Below are positions 26,063 through 34,048 of a DNA stretch of 64,000 bases, one piece after another (the first letter of the stretch is position 1; each line of letters starts with the position of its first letter). Both the position numbers and the translations under genes were made by a program. The DNA is from Candidatus Kryptobacter tengchongensis. Its GTDB lineage: Bacteria > Bacteroidota > Ignavibacteria > Kryptoniales > Kryptoniaceae. The notes beneath the pieces were generated by a model. It saw only the letters and a program-made list of their open reading frames with translations. It was not told where the DNA came from and searched no databases. The stretch is taken from contig FAON01000004.1 in the NCBI GenBank assembly GCA_001485605.1, positions 124,001 through 188,000 on the forward strand, written 5' to 3'.

Positions 26063-26533
26063 TCACTCCCATTCTGCCCTGCCGAAAATTTCTATTATTT
26101 TGTTTCTCCTAAACTCAAAAATCTCTTTAAGACGTGGGGCAATTATCCAGCGATTTACAAGTCCATCAATCAGAGGAATTGGCAAAGCGTAATAAACAAG
26201 GTCGCTCATAAGAACTCCCTTCTCAACAGGGGTAAATGTGTGGCGGTGATGCCAGAATTTATAAGGACCAAAACGCTGTTCATCCACAAAAAACTTTTTT
26301 GGCTCAACATGAGTAATTTCAGTAACCCATCGCATTGGAATATTCCATAGTGGTCTGACAGTATAAATGATAATCAAACCCGCTTCCATCTTATCTGGAA
26401 CGGGTGTTAAAATCTCAAATTTCATATACGGAGGTGTAATAATTTTTAAGTTTTTGGGATCCGAGAAAAAATCCCAAACGGTGTCAAGTTGAGCCGGGAT
26501 CAATTGATGTGTTTCAAATCTAAAAATTCTCAT
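26063..26533 (-). CDS. SRPBCC/START-like ligand-binding protein
   Basis: A 156-residue protein with the helix-grip pattern of the SRPBCC (cyclase/dehydrase, polyketide_cyc) group. The start 'FRFETHQLIPAQLDTVWDFFSDPKNLKIITPP' is the typical first strand plus helix. 'MRWVTEITHVEPKKFFVDEQRFGPYKFWHHRHTF' forms the central strands, and the C-terminal helix is 'VNRWIIAPRLKEIFEFRRNKI'. Proteins of this type bind a hydrophobic ligand, but the ligand is not predictable. A good promoter lies 28 nt upstream. The gene is divergent from rpmE and is followed by the Uma2 remnant. Confidence 0.8.
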   Translation of the reverse strand: MRIFRFETHQLIPAQLDTVWDFFSDPKNLKIITPPYMKFEILTPVPDKMEAGLIIIYTVRPLWNIPMRWVTEITHVEPKKFFVDEQRFGPYKFWHHRHTFTPVEKGVLMSDLVYYALPIPLIDGLVNRWIIAPRLKEIFEFRRNKIIEIFGRAEWE

Positions 26534-26560
26534 AAAGCCAAGATGCTTTTTTGAGGATAT

Positions 26561-26589
26561 TGTATAATCAAAACATAGATAAAAAGCAA
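26561..26589 (-). promoter_or_regulatory. Promoter of the SRPBCC gene
   Basis: On the minus strand TTGCTT (26589-26584), 17 nt, TATACA (26566-26561). Transcription would begin near 26554, leaving a 5' leader of about 20 nt. Confidence 0.5.
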
Positions 26590-26605
26590 ATAATTTTTTA
26601 GGAAA

Positions 26606-26692
26606 ATGAGGAAAATTGAAAAATTCGGCAAATGGGCTTCACTTTTCTTGTCTTTGATTTGCGTTTTGATTATATTTAACTGCGAAAAATAA
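26606..26692 (+). CDS. Possible 28-residue lipoprotein-like peptide
   Basis: A short frame with an AGGA four bases before its ATG encodes a basic start (MRKIEKFGK), a hydrophobic stretch (SLFLSLICVLIIF) and then N-C-E-K and a stop. This is the shape of a lipoprotein signal sequence with a cysteine near the end, although Asn before the Cys is not a standard lipobox. It ends 20 nt before rpmE and overlaps the rpmE promoter. It may be a real micro-peptide, a truncated relic or chance. Confidence 0.25.
   Translation: MRKIEKFGKWASLFLSLICVLIIFNCEK
26648..26676 (+). promoter_or_regulatory. Promoter of rpmE
   Basis: TTGTCT, 17 nt, TATATT. The start of transcription would be near 26683, leaving about 29 nt with AAGGAG just before the rpmE ATG. 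Confidence 0.6.
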
Positions 26693-26711
26693 ATAACCCA
26701 AGGAGATAGAA

Positions 26712-26936
26712 ATGAAGAAAGGAATTCATCCGCCTTATAAGAAAGCAGTAATTGCGTGCGTTTGTGGAAATACTTTTGAGACAAGGTCAACAGTTGGTGG
26801 AGTTATCAAGGTTGAGATTTGTTCAAATTGTCACCCGTTTTTTACCGGGAAACAGAAACTTGTTGATACCGCAGGTAGAGTTGAGCGCTTTATGAAAAGA
26901 TACGCTAAGCATTATCAGGAAGCAAAAGGCGAATAG
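26712..26936 (+). CDS. rpmE: 50S ribosomal protein L31, zinc type
   Basis: A 74-residue protein with the L31 pattern '[12 protein letters not shown]', a zinc pair C-V-C at 17-19 region and '[25 protein letters not shown]'. The four cysteines mark the zinc-binding (C+) paralogue rather than the zinc-independent form induced by zinc shortage. Start is supported by AAGGAG eight bases upstream, a promoter just before it and a strong terminator after it, so it is probably expressed alone. Confidence 0.95.
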   Translation: MKKGIHPPYKKAVIACVCGNTFETRSTVGGVIKVEICSNCHPFFTGKQKLVDTAGRVERFMKRYAKHYQEAKGE

Positions 26937-26960
26937 CCCTTGGTTTAATCATTCAACTTT

Positions 26961-26992
26961 AAAAAGGGAGGGCTTTCGCCTTCCCTTTTTTT
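26961..26992 (+). terminator. Rho-independent terminator of rpmE
   Basis: A 13-bp stem (AAAAAGGGAGGGC with GCCTTCCCTTTTT, one G-U pair) closes a TTTC loop and runs into seven T residues, 24 nt after the rpmE stop. Confidence 0.85.
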
Positions 26993-27050
26993 GTCTAATT
27001 AGGAAACCCATTTTTCATATAAACAAAAACTAAAATGGAGGAAAATTAAA

Positions 27051-27833
27051 ATGCTCGTAATTGTAAAGGAAGACTACGACGCAATGAGCAAAGAAGCTGC
27101 AAAGATCGTCGCTGACAGAATCCGTAGAAAACCAAATCTTGTTCTCGGACTTGCGACAGGTAGCACCCCACTTGGACTTTACAAGGAACTTATAAGAATG
27201 CATAAGGAAGAAGGGCTTGACTTTTCAAAAGTTGTAACTTTCAACCTTGACGAGTATATTGGACTTCCGCCTGAACATGATCAAAGTTATCACTACTTTA
27301 TGTGGGAAAACTTTTTCAAGCATATTAACATCAACCCAGCAAATGTTCACATTCCACAAGGTATGTTCGGCGATTTAAAAATAAGTCCATACGAAACCGA
27401 CCCAAAAGTTGAGGCTTACTGCCAATGGTATGAGGATCAGATTAAGAAATTTGGTGGGATTGATCTGCAAATTCTCGGCATCGGTGCAAATGGACACATT
27501 GCGTTTAATGAGCCTGGTTCATCACTTGGTTCAAGGACAAGAATTAAAACATTAACAGAAAAAACAAGGCAAGATAACTCAAGATTTTTCAAAAGCATTG
27601 ATGAAGTTCCAAAGTATGCTATAACGATGGGAATTGGAACGATTATGGAGGCTAAAGAAGTTATCCTACTTGCAAATGGTGAAAACAAAGCAGATGCTGT
27701 AAAAGCAGCAGTAGAAGGACCGATTACTGCAATGTGCCCAGCTTCAATGTTACAAATGCATCGGAAGGCAATTATAATTGTTGATAAAAAAGCTGCTTCA
27801 AAACTTTCAGCTGAATTCGTTTATTACGGATAA
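27051..27833 (+). CDS. nagB: Glucosamine-6-phosphate deaminase
   Basis: A 260-residue enzyme converting glucosamine-6-phosphate to fructose-6-phosphate and ammonia in amino-sugar use. Signatures are the 'GLATGSTPLGLYKEL' phosphate loop (about 33-47), 'FNLDEYIGL' with the catalytic Asp near 65, and 'LGIGANGHIAFNEPGSS' with the catalytic His and Glu near 135-141. Length is normal. GGAGG lies upstream. It stands before a GlmU-like nucleotidyltransferase gene, so the pair deals with amino-sugar phosphates, possibly recycling of wall sugars (inference). Confidence 0.96.
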   Translation: MLVIVKEDYDAMSKEAAKIVADRIRRKPNLVLGLATGSTPLGLYKELIRMHKEEGLDFSKVVTFNLDEYIGLPPEHDQSYHYFMWENFFKHININPANVHIPQGMFGDLKISPYETDPKVEAYCQWYEDQIKKFGGIDLQILGIGANGHIAFNEPGSSLGSRTRIKTLTEKTRQDNSRFFKSIDEVPKYAITMGIGTIMEAKEVILLANGENKADAVKAAVEGPITAMCPASMLQMHRKAIIIVDKKAASKLSAEFVYYG

Positions 27834-27847
27834 ATCTCAAATTGTTC

Positions 27848-27871
27848 CCTCCCCCATCAAGAAGGGGGAGG
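27848..27871 (+). terminator. Strong hairpin after nagB
   Basis: An 8-bp GC-only-but-one stem CCTCCCCC/GGGGGAGG with an 8-nt loop (ATCAAGAA), 14 nt past the nagB stop. The following CTTGTTAAATTTT is not a clean T-run, so it may be a terminator or an mRNA-stabilising end. Confidence 0.5.
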
Positions 27872-27909
27872 CTTGTTAAATTTTAAAAACTAAATAAGCC
27901 ACAGAAACT

Positions 27910-29172
27910 ATGAATATTTGCATATTTGAAGATGAAAAATATAGAAAACTTCTACCATTAGTTTATTTCAGACCTGTTTATGAACTACGATGCGGTATAA
28001 CTCTGCTCAAGGACAAAATCATAAGGAGCTTTTCAAATCCAACTGTAATTCTTCACGCAAGAGATTATCTAACCGATATTTTAAAGAGAGATTATCCAAA
28101 CTTTTATGTTAATGAAATTCCGTCTAATGTAACTCAGGTTCTTTTCATTAATGGAAGAGTTCTCGCCGAACCACATTTCGCAGATAAGTTCAAATACCCG
28201 GGGAAAGATGTCGTTTATGTTAAAGATGGCGAAATTATCGCATTCTGGGCTACTGGCGAAAATTTGAAAAGGTTCAGAGAAAAGCTTGGAAATCCAATCC
28301 TGAAATCTGATCTTGATGGATTTGAAAAAATTGAGGCGAATGTGAAGTTGATAACTTATCCATGGGAACTTGTGAATAACAATGGTGAACAAATTTTAAT
28401 TGATTTCAATATATTAACCGAAGGAAAAGCAAAGAAACTTGGGAAAATTTATGATGGTGTCCATCTTTTAAATGAACACTTTATTCACATTGAAGAAGGG
28501 GCAAAAATAAAGCCAGGGGTTGTTCTTGACGCCGAAAATGGTCCAATTTACATTGGTAAAAATGCCAAAATTCTACCAAATGCTGTGATTGAGGGACCAG
28601 CTTATATCGGTGATGATAGTTTAATAAAGGTTTCCGCAAAAATTTACGAGAACACAAGCATTGGTCCAGTTTGCAAAGTTGGAGGTGAGGTTGAGGCTTC
28701 AATAATCCATGCATATTCAAATAAACAACATGAGGGGTTCATTGGACATTCATATCTCGGAACCTGGGTTAATATCGGTGCCGATACAAACAACAGCGAT
28801 TTAAAAAATGACTATGGGAATGTCAAAGTCTATATTGATGGTGAATTAATTGATAGCGGTTCAATGTTTGTTGGTTTAACAATGGGAGATCACTCAAAAA
28901 GTGGAATAAATCTAATGTTTAACACTGGAACAGTTGTCGGGGTTAGCTGTAACATTTATGGCGCTGGTTTACCTCCCAAATTTATACCATCCTTCTCATG
29001 GGGCGGAGCTGAAGATGGGTTTGTGACATATAGGATTGATAAAGCAATAGAAGTAGCGAAAAGAGTCATGGCAAGAAGAAAAGTTCAATTTACCGAAGTT
29101 GATGAAAAACTATTTAGAAAGGTATTTGAACTTACACAAGAAGAAAGGGAGAGAAACGGGGTAAAAGATTAA
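27910..29172 (+). CDS. GlmU-like sugar nucleotidyltransferase (TIGR03991-type)
   Basis: A 420-residue protein. The N-terminal part (MNICIFEDEKYRKLLPLVYFRPVYELRCGI) matches the Bacteroidota 'putative sugar nucleotidyltransferase' family related to GlmU, but lacks the classical LAAGxGTRM loop. Residues about 195-370 form a left-handed beta-helix with hexapeptide repeats (GVVLDAENGPIYIGKNAKILPNAVI) and an insert 'HEGFIGHSYLGTWVNIGADTNNSDLKNDYG' typical of GlmU-type acetyltransferases. The likely job is UDP-amino-sugar formation or a related reaction; the substrate is not proven. It follows nagB and ends at a strong terminator. Confidence 0.82.
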   Translation: MNICIFEDEKYRKLLPLVYFRPVYELRCGITLLKDKIIRSFSNPTVILHARDYLTDILKRDYPNFYVNEIPSNVTQVLFINGRVLAEPHFADKFKYPGKDVVYVKDGEIIAFWATGENLKRFREKLGNPILKSDLDGFEKIEANVKLITYPWELVNNNGEQILIDFNILTEGKAKKLGKIYDGVHLLNEHFIHIEEGAKIKPGVVLDAENGPIYIGKNAKILPNAVIEGPAYIGDDSLIKVSAKIYENTSIGPVCKVGGEVEASIIHAYSNKQHEGFIGHSYLGTWVNIGADTNNSDLKNDYGNVKVYIDGELIDSGSMFVGLTMGDHSKSGINLMFNTGTVVGVSCNIYGAGLPPKFIPSFSWGGAEDGFVTYRIDKAIEVAKRVMARRKVQFTEVDEKLFRKVFELTQEERERNGVKD

Positions 29173-29181
29173 TTTTTTTTC

Positions 29182-29210
29182 AAAAGCCCGGTTTAAACCG
29201 GGCTTTTTTA
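29182..29210 (+). terminator. Rho-independent terminator of the nagB/GlmU-like unit
   Basis: A 26-nt perfect palindrome (AAAAGCCCGG, TTTAAA centre, CCGGGCTTTT) followed by further T, 10 nt past the stop. It should work in both directions because of the A-run on the left. Confidence 0.85.
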
Positions 29211-29328
29211 TTTTAAATCCCACTGGACAAATTATCTTACATAGATTTTTGCCTTTCTGGGTTTTTATTTAAGAGGCTATTTTGCTATATTATTTATGTT
29301 TAAAAACAAATGCCTCGTTCCCTACTCT

Positions 29329-30189
29329 ATGGAAATAAATATCCTTTTCATTGGAGATGTCGTTGGAGAACCCGGTTTAAGGATCGTTGAAATGCTTTTA
29401 GCGAATTTTAAAAAGGAGTATAAAATAGATTTATGCATTGCAAATGGTGAAAACCTTGCAGATGGAAAAGGGATAACACCAGAAACAGCCCAACGTCTTT
29501 TTCAAGCTGGTGTAAATGTCATAACAACTGGGAATCATGTCTGGGATAAATTACAACAGGTAAAAGATTATCTCATAAACGAACCAAATATCTTGCGACC
29601 ACTAAACTATCCAAAAGGAACTTATGGCAAAGGTTATGTAATTTACAATCTTCAAAATGGCAAAGGAAAGGTTGCCGTTGTTAACTTACAGGGTAGAGTT
29701 TTTCTCTATCCGATTGATTGCCCATTTAGAGCCATGGAAATGGCTCTTGCCAAAATATCAAAAGAGACCAAAATTATAATCGTTGATATACATGCAGATG
29801 CAACAGCAGAAAAGATGGCTATGGGATGGTATCTTGATGGAAGGGTAAGCGCTGTGCTCGGGACACATACTCATATCCCAACTGCCGATGCAAGAATTCT
29901 TCCAAATGGAACTGCTTATATAACTGATATTGGAATGACAGGTCCTTATGATTCCGTCATCGGAATGGAGAAAAGAGCTTCAATTCTAAGATTTTTATAT
30001 CAAACCCCACATAAATATGAAGTTGCTCAAAATGATGTCAAGTTTTCAGCTGTCTTCGTTTCTGTTGATTCTGAAACCGGAAAGGCTCTTAAAATTGAGA
30101 GCATAGTTTACCCAGAATTTAATAAAACAATAAATGTAGAGACACTTCAAAATGCCAGCACAAATAATCAATGGGAAGAAAATTTCTGA
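29329..30189 (+). CDS. YmdB-type metallophosphoesterase (TIGR00282)
   Basis: A 286-residue metal-dependent phosphodiesterase. 'ILFIGDVVGEPG' (about 4-15), 'IANGENLADGKGIT' (about 37-50), 'GVNVITTGNHVWD' (about 60-72), 'DIHADATAEK' (about 150-159) and 'GTHTHIPTAD' (about 178-187) are the metal-binding motifs. Bacillus YmdB hydrolyses 2',3'-cyclic nucleotides and affects biofilm choice; the target here is unknown. The frame opens 11 codons earlier at 29296, but a TATATTA box at about 29287 would start transcription past that ATG and the family begins at the second Met. The gene overlaps folD by 38 nt. Confidence 0.88.
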   Translation: MEINILFIGDVVGEPGLRIVEMLLANFKKEYKIDLCIANGENLADGKGITPETAQRLFQAGVNVITTGNHVWDKLQQVKDYLINEPNILRPLNYPKGTYGKGYVIYNLQNGKGKVAVVNLQGRVFLYPIDCPFRAMEMALAKISKETKIIIVDIHADATAEKMAMGWYLDGRVSAVLGTHTHIPTADARILPNGTAYITDIGMTGPYDSVIGMEKRASILRFLYQTPHKYEVAQNDVKFSAVFVSVDSETGKALKIESIVYPEFNKTINVETLQNASTNNQWEENF

Positions 30190-31054
30190 AGAAATTAAAC
30201 AAGAAGTAAAACAACAAGCAGAAGCACTTTTCAATGAAACTGGCGTCGTTCCAGGACTTGCATTCATACTTGTAGGAGATAATCCTGCATCCCAGGTCTA
30301 TGTTAAAATGAAAGGTAAAGCGTGTGAAGAACTCGGATTTTACTCAATAACCTTAAAACTACCCACTGAAACATCCGAAAATGAATTAATTGAAAAAATT
30401 CAAACCTTAAACTCCGACCCCAAAATTCATGGAATTCTCGTTCAACTCCCACTTCCACCGCACATTGATGAACAAAAAATTTTACAGACGATTGACCCAA
30501 TTAAAGATGTTGATGGTTTTCATCCTGTAAATGTTGGAAAACTTGTCATTGGACTTGACACATATCTTCCTTGTACTCCCGCAGGGATTCAGGAACTTTT
30601 GAAAAGAAGTGGTATAAACCCATCTGGAAAACATGTTGTGATAGTCGGAAGAAGCAACATAGTTGGAAAACCAATAGCAAACATTTTGATTCAGAAAAAA
30701 GAATGGGCAAATGCGACCGTCACAGTATGTCATACGGGAACAAAAGATATCGCTTACTTTACAAAACAAGCAGATATTCTCATAGCTGCAATGGGTAATC
30801 CAGAATTTATAAAAGGTAATATGATAAAACCTGGGGCTATAGTTATTGATGTTGGTGTTAATCGGATTAACGATCCAAATTCTGAAAAAGGCTATAAACT
30901 TGTTGGAGATGTCCATTTTGAATCAGCTTATGAAGTCGCAGGAGCAATAACCCCAGTTCCAGGTGGAGTTGGTCCAATGACAATTGCTATGCTAATGAAA
31001 AACACACTGAAAGCAGCATTAAATCAGCTTAAAGCGAGACACATTTTAAACTAA
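30152..31054 (+). CDS. folD: Bifunctional methylenetetrahydrofolate dehydrogenase / cyclohydrolase
   Basis: A 300-residue enzyme interconverting 5,10-methylene-, 5,10-methenyl- and 10-formyl-tetrahydrofolate with NADP(H). The catalytic region 'VGDNPASQVYVKMKGKAC' (about 42-59), 'GILVQLPLPPHID' (about 93-105), 'DVDGFHPVNVG' (about 118-128) and the Rossmann motif 'HVVIVGRSNIVGKP' (about 164-177) are all present, with 'PVPGGVGPMTIAML' near the C-terminus. It overlaps the YmdB-type gene by 38 nt in another frame, which points to translational coupling. It links to gcvT functionally through one-carbon folates. Confidence 0.96.
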   Translation: MPAQIINGKKISEEIKQEVKQQAEALFNETGVVPGLAFILVGDNPASQVYVKMKGKACEELGFYSITLKLPTETSENELIEKIQTLNSDPKIHGILVQLPLPPHIDEQKILQTIDPIKDVDGFHPVNVGKLVIGLDTYLPCTPAGIQELLKRSGINPSGKHVVIVGRSNIVGKPIANILIQKKEWANATVTVCHTGTKDIAYFTKQADILIAAMGNPEFIKGNMIKPGAIVIDVGVNRINDPNSEKGYKLVGDVHFESAYEVAGAITPVPGGVGPMTIAMLMKNTLKAALNQLKARHILN

Positions 31055-31067
31055 ACGAATTTGAAAA

Positions 31068-31832
31068 TTGGAGCAGGTTTTCTTTATATCTGATGTTCAT
31101 CTTGGGCATGGGACAAAGGAAATAAATCGTGCGAAAGAAATAGAACTTGTCCGTTTTCTTAATCTTGTTGGCGAAAATTCAACAAAACTTTTTATTCTGG
31201 GTGATTTTTTTGATGTATGGTTTGAGTACAAACTTGCCGTTCCCAAAGGATTTACACGAGTCCTCGGGAAACTTGCAGAACTTTCGGATAATGGCGTGGA
31301 AATTTTTTATATCCTCGGAAATCACGATTTTTGGGTGAGAGATTATTTTGAAAACGAGCTTGGGGTTAAAATATTTAAAGATGATTTAAAAATTGAAATC
31401 AACGGTAAAAAATTTTATATCACTCATGGTGATGGGCTCTCAAAAAGTGATAAAGGTTATAGAATTCTTAAAAAAATTTTGCGCAACAGAGTAAACATTG
31501 CTCTTTTCTCATTGCTTCACCCAGATTTCGGGCTCTGGCTTGCAAATGCATCCTCAAAAAAAAGCAGAGAATACTCAATTAACAGAAATTCACAAAATGA
31601 TGAAAAAGATGTAATTGAATTCGCATCTGAAAAAATCAAGGAAGGCTTTGATTATGTAGTTATAGGTCACTTACATAAACCTGCAATTTTAAAAATTGGG
31701 AATGGATTTTATATCAACACAGGGGACTGGCTATGGAACTTTACATACGGTGTTTTCTCTCGGGAATTTGAAATTAAAAAGTGGAATTTTAAAAATGAGA
31801 AGATTCAGAGATTACTTCAAAAGCGAGATTGA
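31068..31832 (+). CDS. lpxH: UDP-2,3-diacylglucosamine diphosphatase-like phosphoesterase
   Basis: A 254-residue calcineurin-like metallophosphoesterase. 'FISDVHLG' (about 5-12), 'LGDFFDVW' (about 45-52), 'LGNHDFW' (about 85-91), 'THGDG' (about 120-124) and 'VIGHLHKP' (about 199-206) give the complete two-metal site of the LpxH/LpxH2 group, which makes lipid X in lipid A synthesis at the membrane. The only start that keeps the first motif is TTG at 31068; a stop lies six bases upstream in frame. It follows folD by 13 nt and overlaps the PBP1A gene. Confidence 0.85.
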   Translation: MEQVFFISDVHLGHGTKEINRAKEIELVRFLNLVGENSTKLFILGDFFDVWFEYKLAVPKGFTRVLGKLAELSDNGVEIFYILGNHDFWVRDYFENELGVKIFKDDLKIEINGKKFYITHGDGLSKSDKGYRILKKILRNRVNIALFSLLHPDFGLWLANASSKKSREYSINRNSQNDEKDVIEFASEKIKEGFDYVVIGHLHKPAILKIGNGFYINTGDWLWNFTYGVFSREFEIKKWNFKNEKIQRLLQKRD

Positions 31833-34047
31833 CAAAGAAAAATACTTTAACGATCCCGATTACAGGCAAATGATATTGAAAAAACTAAAACAGCGTGAAA
31901 GGATAAAAAGAGTGATTTTAATCTCACTTGCTATTTCGTTCGTCGTCTATGCCATCTACCTTATTTCAGGGCTCCCATCTTTACAACAACTTGAAAACCC
32001 GACGCCAGAGCTTGCCACTAAAGTTTATTCTTACGATGGCGAATTACTTGGACAGTTTTATATAAAACAAAGAGCTTACACACCAATTGATAGTATCCCA
32101 AGAAATTTAATTAACGCTTTAATAGCAACTGAAGATAGAAAATTTTATAGGCATTGGGGGATTGATTTTGATAGAGTTATAAAGGCGATGATAAAAAACA
32201 TATTGAGTTTAAGAATTCGTGAAGGCGCAAGCACAATCACGCAACAACTCGCAAGGAATTTATATCTTTCCCAGGAGCTCTCACTTACAAGAAAAATACG
32301 TGAAGCTATAACAGCCATACAAATTGAAAGAACATATACTAAAGAAGAGATTCTTGAAATGTATCTTAACATTGCATATTTTGGAATGAGTGCTTATGGG
32401 GTTGAATCCGCATCATTTGTATATTTCGGCAAAAGCCCAAGCGAATTAACACTCGCTGAATGTGCTCTTCTGGTTGGAATGTTAAGATCGCCAGCAAGAT
32501 ACAATCCATTTGAATATCCCGATAGGGCAATTAGAGTTCGTGATATAGTTTTGAAAAATATGCTTGTTACTGGCTTTATAACTGAAGAGGAATATGAAAA
32601 GGCAAGAAAAGAACCACTGAATTTAAACCGTGGTCGTGAATATATTTATTCTGGTATTGCTCCGCACTTTCTTGAATATGTTAGATTTCTGCTTCATCAA
32701 AAAGCTGAAAAATACGGATTTAATATCTACAAAGATGGTCTCGTTGTTTACACTACACTTGATGCCAGAATGCAAAGATATGCAATAAAAGCCGTAAAAG
32801 AACAGCTTGAAGAACTTCAAAAAGAATTTGATAAAGCGTGGAAATGGGATAAAGAACTTTTAAACGCTGTGCTTGATAAAGCAATTAAACAAAGTCCAAA
32901 ATATCTTGAAGCGGATTCATCTGAAAAAAACAAAGTTTACAAAGAATTATTAAACGATAAAGCATTCGTTGACTCTGTAAAAAGGGAAACAACACGAATT
33001 CAAACTGGATTCGTTGCAATTGAGCCACAAACTGGATATATCAAAGCAATGGTTGGAAGTTCAAATTTTGAAATTTTTAAATACGGCTTAAACCATGTAA
33101 CGCAAATAAAAAGACAACCTGGTTCAGCATTTAAACCCTTTGTTTATACAGTTGCAATTGATAATGGATATTCCCCTGCGTATCAACTCTTGAATCAGCC
33201 AATAACTATAATAATGGCAAACGGGGAAAAATGGACACCTTCAAATTTTGATGGGACTTTCGGAGGAAAGGTTACTTTAAGAGAAGCACTTAAAATGTCA
33301 ATAAATGTCGTTGCTGTAAGAGTTCTTCAAGAACTTGCTCCGATTAATCAAGTTATTGATTACGCTCATAAAATGGGGATAAAAACAGAAATTCCACCTT
33401 ACGAATCAATTGCTTTGGGAACAGCCGAGGTGATTCCATTACAACTTACCTCGGCTTACGGCGTTTTCGCAAATGAAGGAGTTTATGTTGAACCAGTTGC
33501 AATTTTAAGGATTGAAGATAGATTTGGAAATGTAATTGAGGAAGCTAAGCCCGAAAAGAGAGAGGTTATAAGCAGAGAAACAGCCTACATAATAACAAGC
33601 ATGCTTGAAGATGCGGTTAATTCAGGAACTGGAACAAGGGTAAGGCAATTTTTCCATCTTCCATGTGCAGGTAAAACTGGGACAACTCAAGATTTTGCTG
33701 ATGCTTGGTTCATTGGGTATACCCCCAATCTTGTTGCTGGCGTCTGGCTTGGATTTGATGATAGAAGGATTACTTTTGGAGGAACATTCGGACAGGGTGG
33801 AAGAGCAGCTGCTCCAATGTGGGGCAGATTTATGAGATATGTCTACGATGATCCAGAAATAAATATGCCAATTCTTGATTTTGAACAACCTCCAGATGTC
33901 GTATCCGCAACTATATGTGCAGAATCCCAAAAACTTGCAACTCCATATTGCCCACAGAAAATAACAGATCTTTTCATTAGAAAGTATCTTCCAACGAAAC
34001 AATGCGACATCCACACATCTGAGCAAAAACCAAGAATTATGTTTTGA
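31795..34047 (+). CDS. ponA: Class A penicillin-binding protein 1A
   Basis: A 750-residue bifunctional peptidoglycan synthase. A cytoplasmic tail (1-40) and membrane helix (about 42-62) lead to a GT51 glycosyltransferase domain with 'ATEDRKFYRHWGID' (about 106-119) and 'GASTITQQLARNLYL' (about 142-156). The transpeptidase has SxxK at 'GSAFKPF', SxN at 'KMSINVV' and KTG at 'AGKTGTT'. The C-terminus is short, with 'TICAESQKLATPYCP'. I start at the ATG at 31795, which gives the normal short tail; an earlier ATG inside lpxH would add 33 residues unlike the family. It overlaps lpxH by 38 nt. Confidence 0.95.
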   Translation: MRRFRDYFKSEIDKEKYFNDPDYRQMILKKLKQRERIKRVILISLAISFVVYAIYLISGLPSLQQLENPTPELATKVYSYDGELLGQFYIKQRAYTPIDSIPRNLINALIATEDRKFYRHWGIDFDRVIKAMIKNILSLRIREGASTITQQLARNLYLSQELSLTRKIREAITAIQIERTYTKEEILEMYLNIAYFGMSAYGVESASFVYFGKSPSELTLAECALLVGMLRSPARYNPFEYPDRAIRVRDIVLKNMLVTGFITEEEYEKARKEPLNLNRGREYIYSGIAPHFLEYVRFLLHQKAEKYGFNIYKDGLVVYTTLDARMQRYAIKAVKEQLEELQKEFDKAWKWDKELLNAVLDKAIKQSPKYLEADSSEKNKVYKELLNDKAFVDSVKRETTRIQTGFVAIEPQTGYIKAMVGSSNFEIFKYGLNHVTQIKRQPGSAFKPFVYTVAIDNGYSPAYQLLNQPITIIMANGEKWTPSNFDGTFGGKVTLREALKMSINVVAVRVLQELAPINQVIDYAHKMGIKTEIPPYESIALGTAEVIPLQLTSAYGVFANEGVYVEPVAILRIEDRFGNVIEEAKPEKREVISRETAYIITSMLEDAVNSGTGTRVRQFFHLPCAGKTGTTQDFADAWFIGYTPNLVAGVWLGFDDRRITFGGTFGQGGRAAAPMWGRFMRYVYDDPEINMPILDFEQPPDVVSATICAESQKLATPYCPQKITDLFIRKYLPTKQCDIHTSEQKPRIMF

Positions 34048-34048
34048 C

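Noticed and set aside
26530-26790. Minus-strand frame overlapping rpmE and the small-peptide region
   Set aside because: It overlaps the conserved L31 gene and its promoter, and shows no domain.
31696-31794. Earlier ATG for PBP1A inside lpxH
   Set aside because: It would add 33 residues unlike the family and lengthen the overlap; the ATG at 31795 gives the usual N-terminus.
32600-33000. Insert between the PBP1A glycosyltransferase and transpeptidase domains
   Set aside because: The length and charged helices are ordinary for class A PBPs.
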